Of a stretch of DNA of 64,000 bases, positions 1 through 9,501 are shown piece by piece. Position numbers and translations under genes: made by a program. The first letter of the stretch is position 1, and each line of letters starts with the position of its first letter. This DNA comes from Pelodictyon phaeoclathratiforme BU-1 (lineage in GTDB: Bacteria > Bacteroidota > Chlorobiia > Chlorobiales > Chlorobiaceae): positions 2,556,501 through 2,620,500 of the forward strand of contig NC_011060.1 of NCBI RefSeq assembly GCF_000020645.1, written 5' to 3'. The notes beneath the pieces were generated by a model. It searched no databases and was not told the origin of the DNA. It worked only from the letters and a program-made list of their open reading frames with translations.

Positions 1-670
1 ACGGCACCTCAAATTTTGAGGCTGGAACCGCTACATTCTCCTCTATTTTTTGTGCCTTGACGGAAATACCTCCCATTTGGGTACTGAGTGAGATTTTTTT
101 ATAGAGTACCCCATAAACCCTCTGATCCTTTCTCTCTTTGTTAAACGAGACAGAATATTTTGTACCGGTAACACCAGCCACTACTTCGGTACCCTCTTCG
201 CGATAGTCGAAATCCCGTTTCATCTGTTCGACATCAAACGTCTTCGCCATCTGCATGGCCATCTCCTGGGCCTGTCTCATATCCGTTTTGGTTGCCACTT
301 TGCTGGTCTCGTCCTTGCCATTGACAATTTTTTCAACTTCGTACGAGATGACATAATTGCCATCAGTGATATCCACCTTTTTTTCATGCGACTTCATGCC
401 CATGATATTCGAGTCCGTGACGGTCTCCCTTGCTTCCCTGCGCCCGTAATCGTCGAAATAAAGGGTTGAGAGACTCGTTATTCCCATGATCACCATCGGT
501 TCATAGGTAACAATGCCTGATTGCAGGTCGTAACGCTTTGGCGTTGAATTGAATAACGATTGAGTCGAACCTCCTGGTTCTGGCGCATCTGATTTTTTGG
601 AGCAGCCGGAAACGAGGGGCAATGCAGAGAGAATCAAGAGAGGTAGCGTTCTTTTCAGGGTTAATTTCAT
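1..670 (-). CDS. Putative lipoprotein, C-terminus cut by window edge
   Basis: The reading frame is open from the ATG at 670 to the left edge (223 codons seen), so the C-terminus is missing. The first 20 residues form a lipoprotein signal: basic start, hydrophobic core and the lipobox LVSGC, followed by a Ser/Lys/Pro-rich linker. The rest is hydrophilic with many charged residues and resembles DUF-type periplasmic lipoproteins that measure or bind something on the membrane surface. I do not recognise a named family. It would be exported and anchored to a membrane by a lipidated Cys. Function unknown. Confidence 0.75.
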   Translation of the reverse strand, partial: MKLTLKRTLPLLILSALPLVSGCSKKSDAPEPGGSTQSLFNSTPKRYDLQSGIVTYEPMVIMGITSLSTLYFDDYGRREARETVTDSNIMGMKSHEKKVDITDGNYVISYEVEKIVNGKDETSKVATKTDMRQAQEMAMQMAKTFDVEQMKRDFDYREEGTEVVAGVTGTKYSVSFNKERKDQRVYGVLYKKISLSTQMGGISVKAQKIEENVAVPASKFEVP

Positions 671-790
671 GGGTATACATGCTGTTATGTTAAAAAAACC
701 TGTCATTCAAACAAGAAAAGCAGAGCCGCAGATATGGTTCAGGAATCAGAGATCCGGGAGTGTTCACGAAACCGGCTTCAATAATCGCCC

Positions 791-1342
791 TTACCGGAGA
801 GGCCGAAATGGCCGGAATGGCCGGCTGCCGAAAATTCTGACCTCTGAGACGGCATAAAGCCGATCACCGCCATGTCCCGACACCCTGAGATACCTGGCTT
901 TTGCTGGTGTAAACCGCAACGGGACATAATGGCGACTGCCTCTTTCGGTACTGACCGTTTCCATACCCCATCCAATTTCACCAAGTTGACTGTTCAGGAA
1001 TAACATTCTTGAAAAATATCGGCCGTCAAGTGATGCTTCTATCAGATAGTCGTCGTTGTTGTCTACCTGCATGACAATCCTGTCAACGTAGTACACTGAA
1101 CCAAGGTCAATTTCGAATGAGACGCGCGGATCAGACCAGAAAACACAATCCGGACCGTCGAATGTAGATGCCTGGTCAGGCATGTAGCCATCAATGAGCA
1201 TTTGAGCGTCATTGGTATACTCTCCCTCACCGGTGACGCCAACCGGATCAATCGGTGATGCCTGCAGGCGGGGAGAGGCAATGAGTGCAAAAGAGAGTAA
1301 CGCTATCCCTTTAATTATTTTTCCAAAAGCATGGTGTTGCAT
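791..1342 (-). CDS. Secreted discoidin-like (F5/8 type C) domain protein
   Basis: About 183 residues. The ATG at 1342 is preferred over an upstream in-frame one because GGAGG lies five bases before it. A signal peptide (about residues 1-29, ending in a QAS site) precedes a single domain with features of F5/8-C/discoidin folds: a DPRVSFEIDLG strand, VDRIVMQVDNNDDY and a final ARYLRVSGHGGDRLYAVSEVRIFG. Such domains bind sugars or other ligands on surfaces. The last dozen residues (RPFRPFRPLR) come from a short tandem repeat of ggccggaat type and are probably not part of the fold. It stands alone, upstream of the lipoprotein gene. Confidence 0.65.
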   Translation of the reverse strand: MQHHAFGKIIKGIALLSFALIASPRLQASPIDPVGVTGEGEYTNDAQMLIDGYMPDQASTFDGPDCVFWSDPRVSFEIDLGSVYYVDRIVMQVDNNDDYLIEASLDGRYFSRMLFLNSQLGEIGWGMETVSTERGSRHYVPLRFTPAKARYLRVSGHGGDRLYAVSEVRIFGSRPFRPFRPLR

Positions 1343-1747
1343 GAGAAGCCTCCATTGAAATTGACTTAAGCATGTATCCATTCCGCGTTTTGACTAAAAA
1401 TAAAATACTTTTCCTCAAAATCCTTCTTCGAATTTTTTCTGCAGAAAAAGTACCAAACCCTTCACAAGGGCGCAGCAGCCTAACGAATCAACCGGTTAGC
1501 AGATAGAGGTTGCTCCTCTGTTTTTTATCTGTCGGATGAAAGTTACCGGAAAATGATCTCCCTGCCGGATTTAATGCTTGAATTGATGGAATACTTTGTA
1601 CTTTGCGGTATAAAGAAGTTGGGCTGATAACCGGACGGGTTATGAGCATTGCGCAACAGAAGTTTACTCTGTCGTCGTCTCTCTGTTGACTTCGAAACAA
1701 ATTTTCACAAACATATACTTTAAATAAACCTGTAAATAATAATCAAC
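1343..1747. other. Intergenic region upstream of the csm-type gene
   Basis: 405 bases between two divergent genes. No credible coding frame on either strand. It should hold the leader of the leftward discoidin-like gene and the promoter of the rightward chlorosome gene; the last 60 bases are AT-rich, but I could not fix a -35/-10 pair. Confidence 0.4.
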
Positions 1748-1975
1748 ATGTCAAACGAATCAATCAACGATTTCTCAGTTGCTTTAAACAACATTTTGAA
1801 GACTGTCGGATCTCTTGCCCAGCAGCAGCTTGAATTGATAAACCTCGGATTCAAGGCCGCAGGTGAGGTTATTGAGCCTCTTGTCAAAACATCTTCTGAT
1901 CTTGTTGGCAATGTTTTGAACACCGTCGGTCAGATTGTCCAGAACATCACCTGTGCTCTTACGCCCAAGAAATAA
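1748..1975 (+). CDS. Chlorosome envelope protein, CsmB/CsmF family
   Basis: 75 residues. It has the whole-length pattern of the CsmB/CsmF family: an SNES/SNGT-type start, an amphipathic helix (LAQQQLELINLGFKAAGEVIEPL), the conserved KTSSDLVGNVLNTVGQIVQNI stretch around residues 46-67, and the ending LTPKK. These small proteins sit in the lipid monolayer of the chlorosome, the light-harvesting organelle of green sulfur bacteria. The early LAQQQLELIN pattern leans towards CsmF, but I cannot separate CsmF from CsmB with certainty. The gene is monocistronic and followed by a hairpin terminator. No strong ribosome binding site is visible. Confidence 0.85.
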   Translation: MSNESINDFSVALNNILKTVGSLAQQQLELINLGFKAAGEVIEPLVKTSSDLVGNVLNTVGQIVQNITCALTPKK

Positions 1976-1996
1976 CGCTTTGTTATTTTCTGAGAA

Positions 1997-2029
1997 AGCA
2001 CCGTATGCATTTGCATGGGGCGCTTTTTC
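1997..2029 (+). terminator. Rho-independent terminator after the csm-type gene
   Basis: Hairpin built on ATGCA-TT-TGCAT with a GC-rich lower stem (GCACC / GGGGCGC), followed by five T residues at 2024-2028. It lies about 20 bases after the stop codon. Confidence 0.65.
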
Positions 2030-2052
2030 TGTTTGGGGCAAAACAGCTCAAT

Positions 2053-2526
2053 TCAGAGGGCAATGAAGCTCTGCTGCAGGTTCGCGAGGTAGCGTTCTAT
2101 CATGCCGGTAAATTCCATAACCACCAGCGGGGAGATCATGAATTCCAGAAAGGAGGGAAAATCAACCGTCAGGTCACCTTTGGTTGAAATAGAGACCGTT
2201 GTGCCCCCCCCCTCTTTTGGCTGTATCGTCCACTCACCCTGAACAATGGCATTGCCAACACCCGGAACCGGCGTCCATGCAACATGCATGGTGAGGGGAT
2301 CGGCCGTATAGTGGCAGGCATAGATCGTCTGCTGCAGGGTGTAACCACCGATAGCTATTTTTTCCATCTCCCAGCGAAAAGCGTTTCCGCCAAGATCGAG
2401 AAGCTGATCTACTTTGGGGAAATGAGAGGCAGAACGGGGAACATCAGCAAGCAGTGCAAAAACTTTTTCGGGAGTACAGGGGGTATCAAACCCTCTTTGC
2501 ATGTTGATTACGACAGTAAATGCCAT
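2053..2526 (-). CDS. SRPBCC (START-like) domain protein
   Basis: 157 residues, no signal peptide. The pattern fits the polyketide cyclase/coenzyme Q-binding SRPBCC superfamily: a first strand plus FDTPCTPEKVFALLADVPRSASHFPKV, central strands with the WTPVPGVGNAIVQGEWTIQP turn, and a long C-terminal helix (LEFMISPLVVMEFTGMIERYLANLQQ). Such proteins bind hydrophobic ligands in a deep pocket. The stop lies four bases before the start region of the L,D-transpeptidase gene's own end at 2531, but the two are on the same strand with this gene downstream, so they are probably cotranscribed. Ligand unknown. Confidence 0.7.
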   Translation of the reverse strand: MAFTVVINMQRGFDTPCTPEKVFALLADVPRSASHFPKVDQLLDLGGNAFRWEMEKIAIGGYTLQQTIYACHYTADPLTMHVAWTPVPGVGNAIVQGEWTIQPKEGGGTTVSISTKGDLTVDFPSFLEFMISPLVVMEFTGMIERYLANLQQSFIAL

Positions 2527-2530
2527 GGTG

Positions 2531-4180
2531 TTACAAGCCGCAGCTTTCCGTTTTGTATTGAGGAAGAGGTTTGTTCAGTGCTTTCAGTAATCGTTCGTCA
2601 CGGTTGTAAACATCGTCACGGAAAAAGAGCTCATCACCCTCAGGCGTAACTGTCAGGTAAAGGAGATAGACCGGAATCCGTTTGGGAAGGAGTACAGTTT
2701 TTGTTTTTCCACTCTTGATTGCGGAAAGTATCTTTACTTTGCTCCATCGGACGCTGTCCTGCAAGACCAGGGTTGCAAGGTCAACAGGATTTTCTACTCT
2801 GACACACCCTGAACTGAAGAGTCTTTTACTCGCTGCAAAAAGCTCTTTGTTTGGCGTATCGTGCAGATAGACAATGTAGCGATTGGGAAGCAGGAACTTG
2901 ATTCTGCCCAATGCGCCGTGATCTCCGGAACTCTGCTGGAGGCGATAGGGAAAGTTCCCTCCCGAGTATTGCGACCAGTTAACCGATACAGGATCAATGA
3001 CCGCTCCGTTCCGATCAATAATGGTCAACCTTTTACGGTTCAGATATGAATTGCTTTTACGCAAAGCGGGTAACGCATCCTTTGCAAGAATGGTTGGCGG
3101 AATGACCCACCTGGGATTCAGGATAACATATTGCATATCCGCCTTGAAGAGCGGAGTTTCACGCGGAGGTTTTCCCGTAATAACGCGTGTTTCCCACTTG
3201 TCTTGACCATTTTCGATATACTGCAGGGTAAAGCGCGGAATGTTCACCATAATGGCTGTCGGTTCAAGATCACGCAAAAACCATCGATACCGTTCGAGAT
3301 TGAGACGAATCTCATCAATTCGGCGCTCCACCGGTATATTCATGACACGGAGGGTAGTTGCTCCAACCACGCCATCGGCGACCATACCGTTCCGCTTCTG
3401 AAAGTGCTTGACGGCTTCGACCACCTCTCTGTTGTAAACAGTTGAAGTATCCGTATTCAGAACAGCAATATCACCCGATACCCGGAGTCGCTGACGCAAC
3501 AGCATGACCCGCTTCCCCCTTGCTCCCTCTTGCAGCTTCGGACCCTCCGCCAAAACTGGCCAGCCGCCGGCACGCGCAATGGTGCGATAGCGTACAAGCC
3601 CTTTTCGAAGCTGCTCATATTTGGGATGCTGTAATCGAAGTTCTTTCAAAGCGTCAGCGATATGGCCAGAGGCAATGGCGTGATGGAGCTTGTTCTCAAC
3701 AATACTCCCGTTCCTCGTTTGACGACTGTTCCAGTGGGTATCAAGAGTTTCGGGATCAACCCTCCCATAGCGGAGATGAACTGCAAGAGAGAGAAGGGAG
3801 TTGGTCATCAGAACATCGTAACAGGCTGCCTGATCAGAGGTCACTTCTGACTTGCCGGATAGGGCCCTGATCTCCCTGATTCGGTAGTCTGCCGGATCAA
3901 GACCATCATTGGCAGCCTCCCCAATTGCCGTAATCAGCTCATCAATCATTGCCTTATTTGTCCATACAGGCTGAAACCCCCTTGCAGCATAGAGCCGTTC
4001 AACAGGGTCTGGTTGAGTGGTCTGGCGAAGTTGATGGAGAAAACGACCTCGTATCTTCTCGGCTACGGCAGGCTGAAACTCTTTCTGCGGCTGTAGCTGT
4101 TCCTGCGGCACAGGAGCAGGTTTGACCGGTACAGGTGGTAGCGGACTAAAGGCAAGGCAGAAAAGAAGAATACCAATCAT
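2531..4180 (-). CDS. L,D-transpeptidase, YcbB/LdtD-like
   Basis: 549 residues. Order: short signal sequence, proline-rich linker, an alpha-helical scaffold region (WTNKAMIDELITAIGEAANDGLDPADY), a peptidoglycan-binding-type segment (VVEAVKHFQKRNGMVADGVVGATTLRVMN, about residues 250-280) and a C-terminal YkuD catalytic domain. The catalytic signature is HDTPNK...SSGCVRVENP near residue 460, with the nucleophilic Cys in SSGCVRVE. Enzymes of this type make 3-3 cross-links in peptidoglycan or attach proteins to it, in the periplasm. It is downstream of a second, smaller L,D-transpeptidase-fold gene with only 16 bases between them, so the two are probably one unit. Confidence 0.88.
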   Translation of the reverse strand: MIGILLFCLAFSPLPPVPVKPAPVPQEQLQPQKEFQPAVAEKIRGRFLHQLRQTTQPDPVERLYAARGFQPVWTNKAMIDELITAIGEAANDGLDPADYRIREIRALSGKSEVTSDQAACYDVLMTNSLLSLAVHLRYGRVDPETLDTHWNSRQTRNGSIVENKLHHAIASGHIADALKELRLQHPKYEQLRKGLVRYRTIARAGGWPVLAEGPKLQEGARGKRVMLLRQRLRVSGDIAVLNTDTSTVYNREVVEAVKHFQKRNGMVADGVVGATTLRVMNIPVERRIDEIRLNLERYRWFLRDLEPTAIMVNIPRFTLQYIENGQDKWETRVITGKPPRETPLFKADMQYVILNPRWVIPPTILAKDALPALRKSNSYLNRKRLTIIDRNGAVIDPVSVNWSQYSGGNFPYRLQQSSGDHGALGRIKFLLPNRYIVYLHDTPNKELFAASKRLFSSGCVRVENPVDLATLVLQDSVRWSKVKILSAIKSGKTKTVLLPKRIPVYLLYLTVTPEGDELFFRDDVYNRDERLLKALNKPLPQYKTESCGL

Positions 4181-4196
4181 ATGTTAACTCTATCAG

Positions 4197-4922
4197 TTAT
4201 GAAACATGGCCAGAAACAGGCTTCCGACGGGCAAGATCAGGAGCAGCAAGAGGGGATTTATCTGCATGCTCTTTGCCACCGTGGTAGATAAAAAGGCAGC
4301 TTCCTCCTTTGATAAGGTCAATAACCTGTTGAAAACTCTCAAAGGAGATTGCAGGACACCCTTCACTTCTGCCAAGACGCCCGTTCTTTTTGATAAAATC
4401 GTAAGAAACGTAGTCAGCGCCATGAATGACAATACTCCTTGACTCAGCCTTGTCGTTAACCCCCTGCTCCAAACCCTGAAGCCTGAGCGAATAGCCATTC
4501 TTCCCATCATAGGTATCCCCTGTTGTATAAAAGCCGAGACTGCTCTGATGGGAACCTGGAATATTTGAAAAACTTTGCGGATAGATATCGCCACTGCCTT
4601 TGCCATGCGCAACAAGGCCTGAGTAGAGCAGTTGGCCGCGCTTGACATCAATAACAAAAAGGCGTTGATCAACTGAAGGACGGTTAAAATCGATGACCGT
4701 CAGAATACCATCACGGTTTACCTTTCCCTGCTCCTTGAGAGCAGTATAACCGGCAAGGGCAAGATCAAGCACTTTCGAATTGATCTTGTCTCTGAGCTCA
4801 GGAAATTGGGCGAATATGGAACTGGTTTTCTGAAAAGGATTGATATCAAAAGCAAACGAGTGTCCGGCTACGGGAAACGCCGTCATAACCATCATAAAAA
4901 GCACAATCAGCAATCGATTCAT
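4197..4922 (-). CDS. Murein L,D-transpeptidase catalytic domain protein (YkuD_2 type)
   Basis: 241 residues with a signal peptide (about 1-24, cut near GHSFA). The central region carries the marks of the YkuD_2 family rather than the classical YkuD domain: FNRPSVDQRLFVIDVKRG, FSNIPGSHQSSLGFY, IVIHGADY and GRLGRSEGCPAIS with the probable catalytic Cys. A role in peptidoglycan cross-linking or trimming in the periplasm is inferred. It precedes the YcbB-like gene in the same direction. Confidence 0.82.
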   Translation of the reverse strand: MNRLLIVLFMMVMTAFPVAGHSFAFDINPFQKTSSIFAQFPELRDKINSKVLDLALAGYTALKEQGKVNRDGILTVIDFNRPSVDQRLFVIDVKRGQLLYSGLVAHGKGSGDIYPQSFSNIPGSHQSSLGFYTTGDTYDGKNGYSLRLQGLEQGVNDKAESRSIVIHGADYVSYDFIKKNGRLGRSEGCPAISFESFQQVIDLIKGGSCLFIYHGGKEHADKSPLAAPDLARRKPVSGHVS

Positions 4923-5122
4923 AAGCTAACAGGTATACGGTGTTAAACCAGCAGGGTCATTGAGAAATGAGCTGGCAAATTACATATTATAACAGAATGT
5001 TATCAACGAATATCAATCTGTACACGCTTTCCAACGAGAAGGACAGGAGTCTTTTCACTCGTACGTTCGAGGCAAAACAGGGCCAAAAAGAGCAGGGAAG
5101 ATACGTTTTATTACCGGAACAG

Positions 5123-5740
5123 TCAAATCATGGGCTCCCCTGCTGCACCTTCTGCACAGTCAGAAGAGGGCTCAGAGGAGTGCTGAAACTGAACGGAAGC
5201 TTCGGAGATTTTCCTGAAAAGCCTTATGTGCAAGAGATGTTGCGGCCAGTTCAGCAAAAAGGTTGCGAGCGCCTCCCACATTGAAACCCAGGCTGCAATG
5301 GTAAGTCCTTCGGCAAGAACGGTGTGAAGAAAAGAGGGACTGCCCCCAACGGCAAAGAGGAGGTTGACCCACAAAGAGAAGCCGAGAAGGATCATGCCAA
5401 GAATGAGAAGAGTCAGGGCTGTTCTCAGCGTCTTGTTCATTGCTGCAAGCTCAAGTTCACGCTGGTAGATGAAAAATTTACGAACACTGGTGCGTACCCG
5501 CTGTCTGAATTCATCAGAGGGATAATTATCGAACATAAAACGGATTACAAACTTGACCCGGCCTATTTCACGCACGCACTCCGTAAGATAGAAGGCTAAA
5601 TCTTCGTCAAGATCTTTTTTATGGTAAGGAGCGGTTTTGTCGAAATTCTCATAGAGATCCTCGACACGAGGTGCGGCGACATCGATAATAACGGAACCAT
5701 CCGCACTCTGTTGATACCGATCGATAATTCTCTTTTTCAC
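5123..5740 (-). CDS. Conserved membrane protein of unknown function
   Basis: 205 residues. The N-terminal 110 residues are charged and helical; two membrane spans follow, about residues 110-132 (ALTLLILGMILLGFSLWVNLL) and 140-165 (TVLAEGLTIAAWVSMWEALATFLL). The C-terminal tail is cytoplasm-like and Ser/Glu-rich. No known catalytic motif is visible. The gene lies 23 bases downstream of the SIMPL-domain gene. A family name is not recognised. Confidence 0.6.
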   Translation of the reverse strand: MKKRIIDRYQQSADGSVIIDVAAPRVEDLYENFDKTAPYHKKDLDEDLAFYLTECVREIGRVKFVIRFMFDNYPSDEFRQRVRTSVRKFFIYQRELELAAMNKTLRTALTLLILGMILLGFSLWVNLLFAVGGSPSFLHTVLAEGLTIAAWVSMWEALATFLLNWPQHLLHIRLFRKISEASVQFQHSSEPSSDCAEGAAGEPMI

Positions 5741-5763
5741 AGCAGGTACCCTTCTCCCCGCAA

Positions 5764-6507
5764 TTATTTAGTGGCCGGAGCCGGAACAAAACGCCAGCGG
5801 GAATTGACGGTGACAACAATATCCTGCTCAGAGGGGGCGATTTCAGTCGGAGCTGGCGCCGCCGGAGCAGCCCTTAATGCCATAGCATCCATGACCGGTC
5901 TGCCGCCATAGAGTGGCTGACTGACGCTGACCTCAATCAACTGGCCAAGATGCCCGCCTGCGGCCCGGGCCATGATTTCTCCATCCCTGCGGGCATTACT
6001 GACCGCAGCAGCCAGAGCCTGCTGACGCAGCGCTTCGTAACTGCCTGATGAAAAAGTGATACCCTGCACCTCATCGGCTCCAGCCTGTACGGCAGCATCA
6101 ATGGCCCTGCCGATCAAGCCCAGCGTACGCACCTTCACCATGATCGTATGGCGTGCACTGTAGCCTTTCAGCAAACTCTTTCCCAGCGACTGATTCCACT
6201 CCCAGAGAGGAGAGACCGTATAACTTGCTGTTGGCGCATCTTCAAGAGGAACAGCCGCAGCCCTGAGTGCAGCCTGCACACGACGATACTTTTCGGCAGT
6301 CTCGGCAGCAGCCTTGTCGGCACTTTTAGCATCCGTTTTAACGACAACCCCGAATTCCGCAATATCAGGCTTTACCGAAACGGTACCAGAAGCTGACACC
6401 AGAACCTGACTCTCCTCAGAACAAGCTGTTGAGGAGATACCTGCTGTTATGAAAAACAGCCAGAGTGTAAAAAAAATCGGTCGTTTTTTCATTGATCCCT
6501 TTTTCAT
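5764..6507 (-). CDS. SIMPL domain protein (DUF541), exported
   Basis: About 247 residues from the chosen ATG at 6507, which has AAAGGAG immediately before it; an alternative ATG lies at 6492. An export signal (ending near SSTACSEES) is followed by a SIMPL domain: VSASGTVSVKPDIAEFGVVVKTDAKSA, an AVPLEDAPTASYTVSPLWEW middle part and the helix QQALAAAVSNARRDGEIMARAAG. The family forms ring-shaped periplasmic or outer-membrane-associated assemblies of uncertain role. Followed closely by a two-span membrane protein, which may be a partner. Confidence 0.75.
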   Translation of the reverse strand: MKKGSMKKRPIFFTLWLFFITAGISSTACSEESQVLVSASGTVSVKPDIAEFGVVVKTDAKSADKAAAETAEKYRRVQAALRAAAVPLEDAPTASYTVSPLWEWNQSLGKSLLKGYSARHTIMVKVRTLGLIGRAIDAAVQAGADEVQGITFSSGSYEALRQQALAAAVSNARRDGEIMARAAGGHLGQLIEVSVSQPLYGGRPVMDAMALRAAPAAPAPTEIAPSEQDIVVTVNSRWRFVPAPATK

Positions 6508-6622
6508 CTCTCCTTTACGGCTTCTGCACAGTCCATTCCCCGTCGGAGCCAACCGACAGAGGATTGACTGAACAACAACGAACAGCTTCCAGAGCGGCCT
6601 GTTGAAGCAGAAACTCTTGTTG

Positions 6623-7117
6623 TTAATTCTGGTATAATTCTTTCACCTGGAACAGAAGGTACCAACCAATAATGGCTCCAATGATACCGCTGATAATGCC
6701 ACTGAAAGAAAGAATACTTCCAATCAAACTGACGATACTTGCATAAAAGAGCAATCTCCAGGCAGCTTTGGTCCGTTTGAATAATCCAGGAACGGCCATA
6801 ACTTCAATGATAATCGAAATAACCGAAATGACGAGTGCAAGAATTGCACCAAACCCCCAGCTAAATCCGTAACCGTAACCTCCCATCATCGCAAAGGGAG
6901 CCAAAAAGGCGGTGAGACCCAAAGCTGCAAAAATAATGGGCAACGCCAGAACCACAAAAACAATAACCAGATAGGGTGACACATTAACAAGAAACTCCTT
7001 CACTTCTATCGGCAGGGCAAATGGCGCTTTTTGCACCATGTACTCATCAAGCAGTGCCTCAAGCTGAGACAACACTCCCTTTACATCCGACTTTTCCTGA
7101 GATCTATTTTCTGACAT
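6623..7117 (-). CDS. Four-span membrane protein of unknown function
   Basis: 164 residues: a soluble N-terminal helix (about 1-45) and four hydrophobic segments at about 48-75, 78-110, 118-135 and 138-158, with a glycine/tyrosine-rich loop (MMGGYGYGFSWGFGA) in the middle. It resembles small chromatic or Tic20-like helical proteins only in general shape. The family is not recognised. Upstream of the SIMPL gene by about 115 bases, same strand. Confidence 0.6.
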   Translation of the reverse strand: MSENRSQEKSDVKGVLSQLEALLDEYMVQKAPFALPIEVKEFLVNVSPYLVIVFVVLALPIIFAALGLTAFLAPFAMMGGYGYGFSWGFGAILALVISVISIIIEVMAVPGLFKRTKAAWRLLFYASIVSLIGSILSFSGIISGIIGAIIGWYLLFQVKELYQN

Positions 7118-7461
7118 AACGTTTTATGATTAGATTGGTTAATAAAAATACAATCCGGTTTCCGCTACCATTCTGTCGAGTAAAAGCCCATGATATCCTT
7201 GTAGGCAACTGCTGCAGCACAGGCCGTAACAGGAATGGTTACCAGATATTATCCGTAAGCAACGACAGGGATGGATGGTAAATGAACCACATACATGAGC
7301 CCTGGAGCGACTTACGAAAAAAAGCCTGCCTGCCTCGCCGATAATGTATCTTTCAAGTTACAAAAGAGATCGAAACAGGCCAACCGTTAACATCCGAAAA
7401 CCACTCACAGTGGTAAAGAACACTGTCATTAGTAGAGTCACCTCTTCCGAATCGAATAAAA
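7118..7461. other. Intergenic region, nothing clear
   Basis: 344 bases between two leftward genes. No convincing reading frame, RNA gene or strong hairpin seen. It probably holds the promoter of the membrane protein gene to its left. Confidence 0.4.
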
Positions 7462-8112
7462 TCAGGAGGGGTTTATCGTCTCGACCTTATCGGATAAAAC
7501 CGGCGCCGTAACCGGAAGTTTATTTACTGACAATTCCAGAATGCGCACAGCTCCGGCAAACTGTTTCTCATAGAAATTCTGCTTGAGCTGTTCTTCGACA
7601 ACCCCCCTTGATAGTGATGAATGAACAAAGGTATTTGCACCGATAAAGATCCCAACATGGTTAATGCCTCTGCCTCTTGTCTGAAAAAAGACCAGATCTC
7701 CGGGCTGAAGTTGATCTTTGTCAACTTTTGTACCAATGGCAGACATCTCCCTTGATGTACGCGGAAGACGCATATTGAAGACCTTGTCGTACATAAACCC
7801 CACAAAACCGGAACAGTCAAATCCTGCAGGAGTCTGACCACCCCAACGGTATCGTGTACCAAAATATTTGGTGACATCATTAAAAAATGTCTTCATATGC
7901 CCAAAGGTCTGATGCGGCTGAGAGGGTGGCTGCACCGTCTGTGCTGTTACGGGCACTTCTGCAGAGAGTTCACAAAAGGCCGTTGCAGGAAGAGTCAATT
8001 GAAATGCCAATGCTGAGAAGAAAACGAATGCACGACAGGTGCGGGTAATTTTTTTCAACGGAAAACTCACGCGAAAAGGAGATGAGAGAGTTTGCTGTAT
8101 GGGCATAGGCAC
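7462..8112 (-). CDS. NlpC/P60 family cell-wall endopeptidase
   Basis: 216 residues. An export signal lies around residues 25-46. The NlpC/P60 domain spans about 70-190 with all parts of the catalytic triad visible: Cys in GFDCSGFV, His in GINHVGIFI and a third polar residue in FVHSSLSRG. The GTRYRWGGQTP entry motif is typical. It should cut peptide bridges in peptidoglycan, between D-gamma-Glu and the next residue or at an equivalent bond. It sits in a neighbourhood of wall-modifying genes. Confidence 0.88.
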   Translation of the reverse strand: MPMPIQQTLSSPFRVSFPLKKITRTCRAFVFFSALAFQLTLPATAFCELSAEVPVTAQTVQPPSQPHQTFGHMKTFFNDVTKYFGTRYRWGGQTPAGFDCSGFVGFMYDKVFNMRLPRTSREMSAIGTKVDKDQLQPGDLVFFQTRGRGINHVGIFIGANTFVHSSLSRGVVEEQLKQNFYEKQFAGAVRILELSVNKLPVTAPVLSDKVETINPS

Positions 8113-8334
8113 AGTTTTTCATGGTTTATCGTAGAGACCGCACAGAAAAAGAGATGGATACATTTTATTAAAAATTATGGCTAAGTCCAAATATGTTGCA
8201 CAACACACGCCTCCGGAGGGAACGAATAAGCACGGGAGCTGCACCATCTTCTCCGGTTAACCGGTAACAGCGCCTGAACCATCAACCGAAGAAGAAGTTA
8301 CAGGTACTCGCTGAGGAGGTTTTATAGCTCTCGT

Positions 8335-9501
8335 TTACCGTACATGCGGCTTGTACGTTGACGCTTTCGTAAAGTTGAAAAAGCCATTCTCACCGAAATT
8401 GACCGGTAATTCAGGTAAATCTGATGCAGTAAGCGCCTTGATTTGCTCATTCGCCCGATTCTGTTCATCGATTACAGGGCCTCCATCATCAAGCTGTTTT
8501 ATTGAGATTACCCTGCCATCAATAAACGTACCATCTCGTTTAATGCGTAGCTTAAAGAGTGGCGCAATACCGTTGAGACCCTTCAGATTAAATTGACGAT
8601 ATGTACAAAAGTTCCCCATTGAATAGGCGATAAATCGCCCCTTGTAACAATCAATTGCACGTGTCACGTGCGGCCCGTGACCCAGTACGACATCTGCACC
8701 GGCATCAATGGCGATGCGGGCAAATTCATAAACATTTCCCCTGTTCTCTCCATAAAAAATTTCTTTGTTTTTTGTAACGTGGGAGTGTGCGGATCCTTCT
8801 GCTCCTCCATGAAAAGAGACAATGACAACGTCACACATTTTTTTCAGTTTCGTAACAATCTGCCGCACGAGATTATAGTCGTTAATCTGCAGGCAGCCCC
8901 TCGTCGGAGCAAAGGCAGTCAAACCGATTCTGACCCCCTTTACCGTAACCGTGTCCCATGGACATTTTTCTAACCCTGCGAAATAAAAACCCCTCTCTCT
9001 GAGAACCTTGCAGGTATTATCGCGCCCTTCAGAACCAAAATCATTGGTATGATTGTTTGCCAATGAAAACATGTCCACTCCAGCCTCCCTGAACTGCTCA
9101 AGACAAGATTCTGGCTGACGGAAGGCAAAACATTTGGCCGGATCTGAGCATTGCTTGACCTTTCCTCCGCTATTTAAAACAGGGCCTTCCAGATTGGCAA
9201 ACGTAAGATCCGCATCGTTAAGGATGGTGTAGAGTGGCTGTAACAGCCGTTTATGCTTTGGTGGAAGATAATCAGATGAGGGATAAGTGGATCCCATCAT
9301 TATATCCCCTACAGCCACGATGGTCAGCGTTGCATCCCCGGTGATGAGCGCTTTTTTCCTGACGTTAACGATCTCCGGCGCTGCCAGAAGTTGCTTGTCT
9401 GACACTCTGGATGTTGCCGTGTGCAATGGTATGACCAATGACAGGAGTACTATGGGCAGGAAGAGTGACTTCCAGAACGAGCCCTTGCAAATATTAACCA
9501 T
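8335..9501 (-). CDS. CapA-like metallophosphatase-fold protein
   Basis: 388 residues with an N-terminal export signal. The PGA_cap/CapA domain covers about residues 60-330: VAVGDIMMGS, DADLTFANLEGPV, SLANNHTNDFG, HGGAEG and GHGPHVTRAI, which supply the metal-binding Asp, Asn and His residues. CapA relatives take part in poly-gamma-glutamate or other capsule export; the domain is a calcineurin-like fold. The start codon overlaps the upstream SGNH gene's stop by one base (TAATG), which implies translational coupling and a shared job at the cell surface. Confidence 0.85.
   Translation of the reverse strand: MVNICKGSFWKSLFLPIVLLSLVIPLHTATSRVSDKQLLAAPEIVNVRKKALITGDATLTIVAVGDIMMGSTYPSSDYLPPKHKRLLQPLYTILNDADLTFANLEGPVLNSGGKVKQCSDPAKCFAFRQPESCLEQFREAGVDMFSLANNHTNDFGSEGRDNTCKVLRERGFYFAGLEKCPWDTVTVKGVRIGLTAFAPTRGCLQINDYNLVRQIVTKLKKMCDVVIVSFHGGAEGSAHSHVTKNKEIFYGENRGNVYEFARIAIDAGADVVLGHGPHVTRAIDCYKGRFIAYSMGNFCTYRQFNLKGLNGIAPLFKLRIKRDGTFIDGRVISIKQLDDGGPVIDEQNRANEQIKALTASDLPELPVNFGENGFFNFTKASTYKPHVR

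Noticed and set aside
791..840. Tandem ggccggaat-type repeat as a regulatory element
   Set aside because: It is short and lies within the coding end of the discoidin-like gene, giving RPFRPFRP; simple slippage explains it.
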